A stretch of 64,000 nucleotides of DNA. It comes from Massilia eurypsychrophila. GTDB taxonomy: Bacteria > Pseudomonadota > Gammaproteobacteria > Burkholderiales > Burkholderiaceae_D. The position numbers were made by a program, and so were the translations under genes. Positions 57,657 to 64,000 of the stretch are shown here, piece after piece; within the stretch, counting starts at the first letter, position 1; the number at the start of each line of letters is the position of its first letter. The notes under the pieces were generated by a model, which did no database searches, was not told the origin of the DNA, and saw only the letters and a program-made list of their open reading frames with translations. The DNA lies in the NCBI RefSeq assembly GCF_002760655.1, contig NZ_PDOC01000009.1, forward strand, positions 124,001 to 188,000, given 5' to 3'.

Positions 57657-58661
57657 TCAAGGCGCCTTCTTTTCGAGCATGTGGTGCGCGTTGGCCAGCG
57701 CGTCCTTGACGGTGTAGTCGGACGGCACCGTGAACAGCGCCGCCGCCGGCTCCTCGCGCTTGAGCGACGTCAGGCGGTAAGTGTTGTCGCCGGCACGCGG
57801 GTCACTGTGCCTGGTCAGCAATGTCACCTGCAGTTCGGGCGAGTACCAGCTCTCGTCGGAGACCACGATCGCATTGCGGTTGCCCACTTCGCCGGCAGGA
57901 ATCTCGTAGCTGCGCAGCTTGCCTTCGGCCTTGACGCCTTCAATCTCGCGACTGCCAAGGTCCTTGGTGGTGGCATTCCTGGACCACTTCACGTCCCCCA
58001 GCGCGCCGGTCAGCGGGCCGAGGCGAACCAGCATGTCGCGGCTGCCGGGCGTCACCGTCATGTTCGGCGCTTCGATGCGCACAGCGGTACCTTCGCCGAC
58101 GTGCACCTGCATGTCGCCGTCGCGCCCTTCGAGGTGGCGGATGATGATTTCGCGGCGCTCGGCCGGCAGCTTGCCTTCCTTGCGCAGCTGGTCAATCTTC
58201 GCGCGCGCCGCTTCGCCTGCCGCCTTGCCGATCTCCTTGTTGACCGTAATCTTGGTAGCGGTCTTGTTGCGCGGGCTGAGAATGTAGGTGGTCGACTCGA
58301 CCGGATCGTGAATCGTCACGGTCTGCACTTCGCCCTTGTCGTCGCGCATTTCCTGGCGGGTGCGGCCGGCGCTGTCGCGGTAGCTCATCGAGCTGGTCTT
58401 GCGGACGATCTGGTTGCCGTCGGCCAGGTTCTGCTGGCGCTCGGATACCGCCTCTGCGCTGTACGGCGCATTCTTGACTGCCTTGACCATCATCCCCATC
58501 CGCCGGCCAAAATGCATGCCGGCCAGGCCGTCGAGGCCGCGCATTTCAACGCGCTGGTGCGTGACGACGCGCGGCTGAGGCGCCGGATCGGCTTCTTCGG
58601 CGAAGGCCGGTGCAAAGATCAGGCTGATCAAAGCTGCGAGAAGTACTTTTTTGCTATTCAT
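57657..58661 (-). CDS. Secreted hypothetical protein linked to an ECF sigma operon
   Basis: 334 residues with a signal peptide (KKVLLAALISLIFAPAFAEE). The middle is beta-rich (SSMSYRDSAGRTRQEMRDDK, then HDPVESTTYILSPRNKTATK), reminiscent of periplasmic lipoprotein-carrier or RseB-like folds, but I cannot name the family. It is the third gene after the sigma factor and the small membrane protein (45-base gap), so it may be a sensor or target of that regulon (inference). Ends at the bidirectional terminator. Confidence 0.72.
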   Translation of the reverse strand: MNSKKVLLAALISLIFAPAFAEEADPAPQPRVVTHQRVEMRGLDGLAGMHFGRRMGMMVKAVKNAPYSAEAVSERQQNLADGNQIVRKTSSMSYRDSAGRTRQEMRDDKGEVQTVTIHDPVESTTYILSPRNKTATKITVNKEIGKAAGEAARAKIDQLRKEGKLPAERREIIIRHLEGRDGDMQVHVGEGTAVRIEAPNMTVTPGSRDMLVRLGPLTGALGDVKWSRNATTKDLGSREIEGVKAEGKLRSYEIPAGEVGNRNAIVVSDESWYSPELQVTLLTRHSDPRAGDNTYRLTSLKREEPAAALFTVPSDYTVKDALANAHHMLEKKAP

Positions 58662-58706
58662 GGAAATCCCCGTGCGGTTGGTGATGGATGGATGGGTCGA
58701 ACGAAA

Positions 58707-59195
58707 CTATTGCACCGCCAGGCGCAGTGCGAGCGGATGGCCGTCGTGGCCGACCAGCATCTCGGCGTGCACCAGGTCGCCGGCATTTTCCGGACTGACC
58801 GGAACGCCGAGCGAAGCGAGCGCGGTGCGCGGCACGGTCGCCTCGACCATGCGCGGCGCCGGATCCTGTTCGATGCGCTCAAACGAATCGAGGGCGATGA
58901 ACGCGGCGCCGTTATCGCGGCCGATCGAGGCGGTGGCGTCGCCGGTTGCCGGCATTGGCGCCTGCAGTGCCAGCATCGTCACCAGCAGCACCGCGGCGAT
59001 GCCGCCGAGGCTGCCGGCGACGCCCCACTGGGCCGGCGACAGCGTCTGGTACCAGCGCCGCTTGCGGTGGTGGCTGGCGAACGCCGCCATCAGTTCCTTG
59101 TGCACGCCGCGCGGCGTGTTGAGGCTGGCCATGCCGTCGCGCAGCGCGCTCAGCGGTGCGGTCAGGCCGGGGTCGCGGGTCTTGTCGGTTTGCAT
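58707..59195 (-). CDS. Probable membrane anti-sigma factor
   Basis: 162 residues. A cytoplasmic N-terminal part of about 55 residues (RDGMASLNTPRGVHKELMAA) is followed by one membrane segment (WGVAGSLGGIAAVLLVTMLA) and an extracytoplasmic part ending LVGHDGHPLALRLAVQ. It lies 15 bases downstream of the ECF sigma gene, the usual place for its anti-sigma factor. No classical zinc anti-sigma motif (HxxxCxxC) is visible, so the assignment rests on topology and position. Confidence 0.65.
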   Translation of the reverse strand: MQTDKTRDPGLTAPLSALRDGMASLNTPRGVHKELMAAFASHHRKRRWYQTLSPAQWGVAGSLGGIAAVLLVTMLALQAPMPATGDATASIGRDNGAAFIALDSFERIEQDPAPRMVEATVPRTALASLGVPVSPENAGDLVHAEMLVGHDGHPLALRLAVQ

Positions 59196-59210
59196 TTGGG
59201 TGCCTCTCTG

Positions 59211-59807
59211 TCAGGCTGATTGTTCGATGGCCGGGCGGTGCGCCGCCAGCCGTTTTGCCAGGGCGGCGCGGCCGCGCGACAGGCGCGAGCGGACGGTGCC
59301 GATGTCGAGCCGGCAGATGTCGGCGATTTCCTGGTAGGACAGGTCGTGCATTTCGTACAGGATGACGACGTCGCGGCAGTGCGGCGCCAGCATCGACAGC
59401 GCGCGGCGCACGTCGTCGGCCAGCTCGGCGCCGAGCATGCGGGCGAGCGGTTCGGCCGCTTCGCTGGCGATCTCGACGGCATCATCGTCGCCGTCGTCGT
59501 CGGCTGAGGGCAGGGCGGCGAGGCGCCGGCGCGTCAGTTCGTGCTTCATGACGAGGTTGCGCGCCACGCCGAACAGAAAATTTTGCAGCACGCCGCGGGT
59601 CGGGTCGAAGGTGAAGCTGGCCGTCAGCAAGCCCATGAACACTTCCTGCACGACATCGGCGGCGGTGTCTGCCGATCCGCTGCGCAACAGGGCGAAGCGA
59701 AACAGCGGGCCCTGGTGGCGCAGGTAGAGCGACTCGAAGGCGGATGCCTCGCCGGCGCGCATCTTGCGTAGCAGTTCGGTGTCGGCTGGGGCGTGGGCAG
59801 GTGTCAT
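59211..59807 (-). CDS. ECF-type RNA polymerase sigma factor
   Basis: 198 residues. Region 2 (about 20-90) has FESLYLRHQGPLFRFALLRS and DVVQEVFMGLLTASFTFDP. Region 4 (about 135-185) has DVVILYEMHDLSYQEIADIC, whose helix-turn-helix continues into LDIGTVRSRLSRGRAALAKR. An acidic linker (DDDGDDDAVE) separates them. First gene of a minus-strand operon with the anti-sigma-like and secreted proteins. It should redirect RNA polymerase in response to an envelope signal (inference). Confidence 0.92.
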   Translation of the reverse strand: MTPAHAPADTELLRKMRAGEASAFESLYLRHQGPLFRFALLRSGSADTAADVVQEVFMGLLTASFTFDPTRGVLQNFLFGVARNLVMKHELTRRRLAALPSADDDGDDDAVEIASEAAEPLARMLGAELADDVRRALSMLAPHCRDVVILYEMHDLSYQEIADICRLDIGTVRSRLSRGRAALAKRLAAHRPAIEQSA

Positions 59808-59840
59808 GGCGGCGTCTTTAATGGTATTCCCATTTGGGCG

Positions 59841-59852
59841 CCAAAAAGTTCC
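59841..59852 (-). promoter_or_regulatory. Candidate ECF -35 element upstream of the sigma gene
   Basis: GGAACTTTTT (minus strand, reading from 59852) resembles the GGAAC -35 of ECF promoters, 41 bases before the start codon at 59807. The -10 part is not clear. If real, the sigma factor controls its own operon. Confidence 0.3.
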
Positions 59853-59867
59853 AATTATTTTTCAAGG

Positions 59868-60143
59868 CTGGGGTCAGGTCTGACATTCGGACATTTTGCC
59901 GGGGTCAGGTCTGACATTCGGACATGTAACTGGGGTCAGGTCTGACATTCGGACATTTTTCGCCCATATACCGGGTTTGCGTTGAGGTTCGGCATGTCGC
60001 TCAGCCTTGAGCTCGTCAGCCAATGGGCAGAAATGTCCGAATGTCAGACCTGACCCCAAAAATCTGTCCGAATGTCAGACCTGACCCCAGGATTTTGTCC
60101 GGATGTCAGACCTGACCCCAGCGTTGCCTGACCCCAGCGTTGC
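59868..60143. repeat. Mirrored array of a 31-bp-period dispersed repeat (three direct plus three inverted copies)
   Basis: This gene-free stretch between the sigma gene and the thioesterase gene holds three direct 25-base cores (59870-59894, 59901-59925, 59932-59956) on an exact 31-base period. After a 76-base spacer, three inverted cores (60033-60057, 60064-60088, 60095-60119) follow on the same period. Cores begin GGGGTCAGGTCTGACATT; the last two inverted cores differ by one or two bases. Linkers of six bases differ. The spacer starts and ends with GCCCAT/ATGGGC, extending the symmetry. A 16-base end piece (CTGACCCCAGCGTTGC) is repeated at 60112-60143. Same family as 28725-28790. Confidence 0.92.
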
Positions 60144-60153
60144 CGTGGAAGGG

Positions 60154-60597
60154 TCAGTCGGTCCAGTTGGCGCGGGGGAATTTGGCGCGGAAGTCGTCGG
60201 GCATGGCGACAACCTGGCCGACCTTGTAGTTGTAGAAGACGAAGCCGGACTTGGCCATCGCCACCAGCTTCTTGTCGCGCGGGCGGGTGACGCGAAAGGT
60301 GATGTCGCCGCCGTATTTGTTGAAGTCCATGACGCCGACTTCGAACAGCAATGAATCGCGCGCGTGCGCTTCGGCACGGTAGGTCGTCGCCAGGTCGGTG
60401 ACAATGATGCCGGTGCCGTCGCGCTCGGTTTCGGGGACGCCGAACTCGAACAGGAAGCGCGCCCGCGCCTCGGAAATCATCGAGATCATCGAGTCGTTGC
60501 CAAGGTGGTTGGCGCCGTTGACGTCGGTCACGCGCACCGTCAGCGGCGTCGAATAGTAGTACTGGTCTTCGGGGAAGTCGAGATGTAATCTGGCCAT
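60154..60597 (-). CDS. Acyl-CoA thioesterase, 4HBT hot-dog family
   Basis: 147 residues. The hot-dog signature shows as VRVTDVNGANHLGNDSMISM, followed by YRAEAHARDSLLFEVGVMDF and the strand KLVAMAKSGFVFYNY. The length is that of YbgC/4-hydroxybenzoyl-CoA thioesterases. Hydrolyses an acyl-CoA or acyl-ACP thioester; substrate unknown. Its 3' end abuts the repeat array. Confidence 0.85.
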   Translation of the reverse strand: MARLHLDFPEDQYYYSTPLTVRVTDVNGANHLGNDSMISMISEARARFLFEFGVPETERDGTGIIVTDLATTYRAEAHARDSLLFEVGVMDFNKYGGDITFRVTRPRDKKLVAMAKSGFVFYNYKVGQVVAMPDDFRAKFPRANWTD

Positions 60598-60606
60598 TGC
60601 GTAATT

Positions 60607-61833
60607 TTAACCCGCAGGCGCGGTGCCCCGGATGATTTTGTGGATGATGCCGCCGGCGCTGACGAGGTACAGCTCGCCATCACCGTCGCGACCGAACGAG
60701 ATCACCCGGCCAATGTCGGGGATGCGCCAGTCGGCCGGCTCGATGACGCCGCTGCCGGCCACGATGAAACTTCTCAGGAAGCCGGCGCAGTAGTCGGAAT
60801 ACAAATAGCGCCCGGCCAACTCGGGCAGCGCGGCGCCGCGGTAGACTTCGCCGCCGGTGATCGAGCAACCGCTGGCGTCGCCCGGACCGTGGTCGTATTC
60901 GAACAACGGCGCGGTCAGGCCGGCGCTGGGGCAGGTGGCCGCGTCGTAGCACAGCGTGCCTTCGAACACGTTCCAGCCGTAGTTCTGTCCGCCCTGGGTG
61001 GCGGCGACGATATTGACTTCCTCGCGGCGGGCCTGGCCGACGTCGGCAATGTAGAGCTGGCCGCCGTCGAAGCTGTAGCGCCACGGATTGCGCAGGCCGT
61101 AGGCCCAGATCTCGCCGCGCCGCCCGGCCTGGCCGATGAAGGGATTCGACGGCGGCAGTACGTACGGCGCGCCGGCAGTGGCGCCGCTGATGTCGAGGCG
61201 CAGCATCTTGCCGAGCAGGTTGCCCAGGTTCTGGGCGTTGCGCGCCGGGTCGCCGGCGCCGCCGCCATCGCCCGTGGCCAGGTACAGGAAGCCGTCCGCG
61301 CCGAACGCGACGAGCCCGCCGTAGTGGTTGCGGAAATTCGGATGGGCAATGCGGATGATCTCCAGCGCCGAGGTCGGATCGGACAAACTGGGATTGGCCG
61401 ACACGCTGCGCCGTTCGACAACGATGGCGCCGGCGGTATCGGTGAAATAGAGGAAGTACTGGCCGTTGAGCGGGTACTGCGGATGAAACGCGATCGACAG
61501 CAGGCCGCCTTCGCCGACGGTCGACACGCGCGCGCTGATGTCGAGGAAGGGAATGGCGCGCAGCAGGCCGTCCTGCCAGATGCGGATGCGCCCGGCGCGC
61601 TCGACAATGAACAGGCGCGCATCGCCAAACGGCGCGGCGACGAAGGTGGGATTGTCGAGGCCGCTGGCGACCTGGCGCAGCGCCAAGGTCAACGGCTGCG
61701 GCACCGGCGGTGGCGCCGGCAGCGGTGGCGCGTCGGGGCCGGTTACGCCGGGACTGCCGCCGCCGCCGCCGCACGACAGCAGCAGCGCCGCCATGGCCGC
61801 CAACAGGAAAGTGCGCGCGCGATCGCCAAGCAT
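60607..61833 (-). CDS. PQQ-dependent sugar dehydrogenase-like lipoprotein (glucose/sorbosone dehydrogenase family)
   Basis: 408 residues. The signal ends in a lipobox (LLAAMAALLLSC) and is followed by a Gly/Pro linker, so it is lipid-anchored. Propeller motifs: LFIVERAGRIRIWQDG, LLSIAFHPQYPLNGQYFLYF, DGFLYLATGDGGGAGDPARN, GLRNPWRYSFDGGQLYIADV. These match aldose sugar dehydrogenases (Asd/YliI type), which use PQQ to oxidise sugars in the periplasm. No PQQ synthesis genes are in the window. The thioesterase gene follows after 9 bases, possibly in the same transcript. Confidence 0.88.
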   Translation of the reverse strand: MLGDRARTFLLAAMAALLLSCGGGGGSPGVTGPDAPPLPAPPPVPQPLTLALRQVASGLDNPTFVAAPFGDARLFIVERAGRIRIWQDGLLRAIPFLDISARVSTVGEGGLLSIAFHPQYPLNGQYFLYFTDTAGAIVVERRSVSANPSLSDPTSALEIIRIAHPNFRNHYGGLVAFGADGFLYLATGDGGGAGDPARNAQNLGNLLGKMLRLDISGATAGAPYVLPPSNPFIGQAGRRGEIWAYGLRNPWRYSFDGGQLYIADVGQARREEVNIVAATQGGQNYGWNVFEGTLCYDAATCPSAGLTAPLFEYDHGPGDASGCSITGGEVYRGAALPELAGRYLYSDYCAGFLRSFIVAGSGVIEPADWRIPDIGRVISFGRDGDGELYLVSAGGIIHKIIRGTAPAG

Positions 61834-61921
61834 GACAGCCTCCCAACAGAGTACCGTTGGCCTTACCTTAGCGCGCCGGCGGGCCGGCTTCTGTGCGCCA
61901 TCGCACCGCGCCGCGCGTCGC

Positions 61922-63226
61922 CTAGCGGGTCATGCGGTACAGCATCAGCGCGGCGCGGATGGCGGCGCGCTCGAGCGTGGCCACTTCCAGGTCCTCGGAC
62001 GGCGAATGGGCGCCGTTGCCGCTCACGCCGAGACCGTCGAGGCTGTCGACGAACGGCGCGGCGAACTGGATGTCGCCGGCGCCGCGCGCTTCGGCCGGCA
62101 CCGCATCGACCTTGCCGAGGCCGGCGTCGTCGCTGGCCTGCGAGTACAGCGCCAGCAGCTTCATGTTGCCGGGCGTGACGGCCATCGGCGGGTACGATTC
62201 GCCGAAACTGACCGTCGCGCTGGTGCCTGCCAGGCTGGCGGCGGCAATTTCGCGCATCCTGGCGTGGGCGCGGTCGCGCTGCGGGTAATCGAGGTAGCGC
62301 AGGTCGCCCTTGATGGTGACGGTATTGGCGATGACGTTGGTCTTGCCGAAGGCGTTGCCCCGCGACAGCGTCGAATCGTAGTTGACGTCAGTGCCGCCGA
62401 GGATCACGCCCGGATTGAAGGTCAGGCCCGGCTCGATGACCTGCTGGCGAAAGCCGTCGAGCACGCGCGCGGCCTCGTACACCGCGCCGTAGCCGCTGCC
62501 CTGGCTGAAGATGCCGGACGAATGGCCCTGCTTGCCCTTGATGTCGAGCTCGAACGAGGACGATGCGCGACGCCCGACGGTGCCGGTGGCGCGGCCGTCG
62601 GCGGCGAGGATCTGCGCTTCGAAGCTGAGCACGGCGTCGCTGCGCTTGGCCAGATCGACCATGTCGCCGCGCGAAACCGATTTCGGGTCGCCGGCGTTTT
62701 CCTCATCGCCGGTAAACAGTACCGTGATGTTGGTGTTGTCGAGCACGCCGGCGCGCTGCAGCGCGCGCAATGCCTGCACGATGACCATGTTGCCGCCCTT
62801 CATGTCGCTGACGCCCTGGCCGCGCACCCGGTCGCCATCGCGCACCCATTTCTGCACCGGGCTGTCGGCCTCGAACACGGTGTCGAGGTGGCCGAGCAGC
62901 AGCAGGCGCTTGCCTTGCTTGCCTTCGCGGGTGGCCAGCAGATGGCCGGCGCGCTGCATCGCCGGCGGCATGTCGATCCAGCGGGTGGTGAAGCCGAGCT
63001 GGTCGAACTCCTTGCGATAGAGCACGCCCACGTCGCGCACGCCGGCCGAATTCATCGTGCCGCTGTTGATGTTGACGCTCGTTTCGAGCAGCGCCAGCGC
63101 ACCGGCCGACTGCGCCTTGACCTCGGCGACGATGCGCTGTTCGGTGGCCGTCAGCGGTGCCGCCGCCGCGTTGAGCGAAGCGGCCATTGCCAACAGGAGA
63201 ATGCCGCCGGAGCGTTGCATGCGCAT
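61922..63226 (-). CDS. Secreted M20-family zinc metallopeptidase (glutamate carboxypeptidase-like)
   Basis: 434 residues with a signal peptide (GGILLLAMAASLNAAAA). Dinuclear Zn motifs of M20: LLLGHLDTVF (His and Asp), GVSDMKGGN (bridging Asp), FTGDEENAGDPKS (catalytic Glu-Glu), then the dimerisation domain and a C-terminal zinc-ligand region with SLDGLGVSGNGAHSPSEDL. Length and motifs fit the CPG2-like carboxypeptidases, which remove C-terminal residues from small peptides or folates (family knowledge). Two close ATG codons exist; the first is used. It is followed after 88 bases by the sugar dehydrogenase gene on the same strand. Confidence 0.92.
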   Translation of the reverse strand: MRMQRSGGILLLAMAASLNAAAAPLTATEQRIVAEVKAQSAGALALLETSVNINSGTMNSAGVRDVGVLYRKEFDQLGFTTRWIDMPPAMQRAGHLLATREGKQGKRLLLLGHLDTVFEADSPVQKWVRDGDRVRGQGVSDMKGGNMVIVQALRALQRAGVLDNTNITVLFTGDEENAGDPKSVSRGDMVDLAKRSDAVLSFEAQILAADGRATGTVGRRASSSFELDIKGKQGHSSGIFSQGSGYGAVYEAARVLDGFRQQVIEPGLTFNPGVILGGTDVNYDSTLSRGNAFGKTNVIANTVTIKGDLRYLDYPQRDRAHARMREIAAASLAGTSATVSFGESYPPMAVTPGNMKLLALYSQASDDAGLGKVDAVPAEARGAGDIQFAAPFVDSLDGLGVSGNGAHSPSEDLEVATLERAAIRAALMLYRMTR

Positions 63227-63258
63227 GGGGTTGCCTTGTGTAGGTTGAGAGAAAGAAA

Positions 63259-63596
63259 CTATACGCCGGATTGGCGCGGGTCCAGCCGTTTATTGCTGAC
63301 CTGTGCCGACACCGAGCGGATCTTGCCGTCGACGACTTCGTAGATGGCGACCAGGTCGACCTGGCCGGTGCCTTCGGGGAAGGTGCGGGTCACTTCCTCG
63401 TGGTCGATGACGATGTTGCCCATCACCACGCGCTGCAGCAGGCGCGCGTGCAGGTTCGGTTCGGCCAGGCGCGGCGCCAGGCGGGCGCGCAATTCGGCGC
63501 TGCCGGCGGCCAGCAGCGTGGCCGGATGTTCATACTGGCGCGCATCGGCCGCATAGGTGGCGAGCAGGGCGTCGAGGTCGCGGGCCCGCGCTCCTT
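63259..63596 (-). pseudogene. NTF2/SnoaL-like protein, 5'-truncated fragment
   Basis: The frame ending at 63259 reads RDLDALLATYAADARQYEHP, then AGSAELRARLAPRLAEPNLH and VVMGNIVIDHEEVTR, the pattern of steroid-isomerase-like nuclear transport factor 2 proteins. The normal first ~15 residues and the start codon are missing. Instead the sequence runs straight into a GGDEF gene in another frame at about 63580-63596. An internal ATG at 63492 could give a 77-residue product, which would be only half a domain. Confidence 0.7.
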
Positions 63597-64000
63597 GGAG
63601 CGGTACATCGCCTGGTCGGCATTGCGCAGCAGGTCGCCGGCGGTGGCAGCGTCGCGTGGATAGATGGTGATGCCGATGCTGGCCGAAATGTAGGCGAGCT
63701 CCTCGCCGACCATGAACGGGCGCGACAGGTCGTCGCAGATCTTTTGCGCGATATCGGTCACCAGGATGACGTCGTGCAGATCCGACAGCGTGATGGTGAA
63801 TTCGTCGCCGCCGAGGCGGGCCACCGTATCGGTGTCGCGCACGTGGCCGCGCAGGCGGCCGGCCACCTGCTTGAGCAACTGGTCGCCAGCTTCGTGGCCG
63901 CGGGTATCGTTGATTTCCTTGAAGTGGTCGAGGTCGATGAACAGCAACGCCAACGGAAGTCCGCTGCGCGCCGACTTCCGGATGTCGAGGTCGAGCCGGT
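63423..64000 (-). pseudogene. GGDEF domain protein, 5' end outside window, 3' end lost at an out-of-frame junction
   Basis: The frame is open to the right edge. It reads [20 protein letters not shown], then the RDTD inhibitory site, the active-site motif RLGGDEF, and NADQAMYRSKERG, where normal GGDEF domains continue into GRN-type ends. From about 63590 the residues no longer resemble any GGDEF or EAL protein (PATSTPCSPPMRPMRAS) and run to a stop at 63423, because the DNA there encodes the NTF2-like fragment in another frame. The catalytic loop is intact, so a truncated cyclase might still work. Confidence 0.75.

Noticed and set aside
59868-60143. CRISPR array
   Set aside because: The period is regular, but the gaps between cores are only 6 bases, half of the copies are inverted, and no cas gene is present.

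Overview
This is a GC-rich, densely packed chromosomal window. It looks like a betaproteobacterium of the Oxalobacteraceae (Massilia, Duganella or Telluria type). That placement is inferred from the PhaM-type polyhydroxybutyrate granule protein, the very large stock of two-component and c-di-GMP proteins, the TamAB and QueC genes, and codon bias strong enough to leave long shadow frames on the opposite strand. I see no rRNA, tRNA, CRISPR array or prophage.

Layout. Bases 1-2456 hold the end of a beta-oxidation operon (FadN-like dehydrogenase/hydratase, then thiolase) closed by a clear terminator. Bases 2677-11513 hold a translationally coupled signalling pair: a REC-PAS-GGDEF-EAL protein and a 2199-residue soluble hybrid histidine kinase built on twelve 92-residue HAMP-like repeats. 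A crotonase gene follows. Bases 12392-14676 form a short, less GC-rich islet with a Fic gene broken by frameshifts and an IS1595-type transposase remnant. Then come hdeD-like and SYLF genes, a convergent MacA/permease/ATPase export operon, a DUF4142 gene, a 948-residue diguanylate cyclase, a PaiB-like flavoprotein, tag and an mnmC whose methyltransferase half has decayed. Next are a small histidine kinase coupled to a REC-TPR protein, PhaM and two DUF3108 envelope proteins.

Bases 31997-36958 hold a compact three-gene SMC-type condensin operon: MukF-like kleisin, MukE-like subunit and MksB-like ATPase. It has the gene order of Mks/Wadjet systems but no adjacent Toprim nuclease gene. After it come a DUF4166/saccharopine-dehydrogenase-like pair, a membrane protein, a secreted S9 peptidase, tamB and tamA, queC, a GDSL lipoprotein, a metallophosphoesterase and several small unknown proteins. 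The right part has a GAF histidine kinase facing an HD-GYP response regulator, a Fpg/Nei-type glycosylase, an ECF sigma factor with a probable membrane anti-sigma and a secreted protein, a thioesterase, a PQQ-type sugar dehydrogenase lipoprotein, an M20 peptidase, and at the edge a GGDEF gene joined out of frame to the tail of an NTF2-like gene.

The most unusual non-coding feature is a dispersed palindromic repeat with the core GGGGTCAGGTCTGACATT. It occurs as a perfect 31-bp-arm hairpin (28725-28790), as degenerate hairpins (36992-37017 and 41835-41857), and as a mirrored array at 59868-60143 with three copies on a 31-bp period, a spacer, and three inverted copies on the same period. A second palindrome family (GTCATCC...GGATGAC) lies in at least three intergenic gaps, once as a terminator.

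Functionally the window is dominated by cytoplasmic signalling. There are three GGDEF proteins, one EAL domain, one HD-GYP domain and three histidine kinases, alongside envelope biogenesis, lipid and PHB metabolism, and a chromosome-maintenance or plasmid-restriction condensin.
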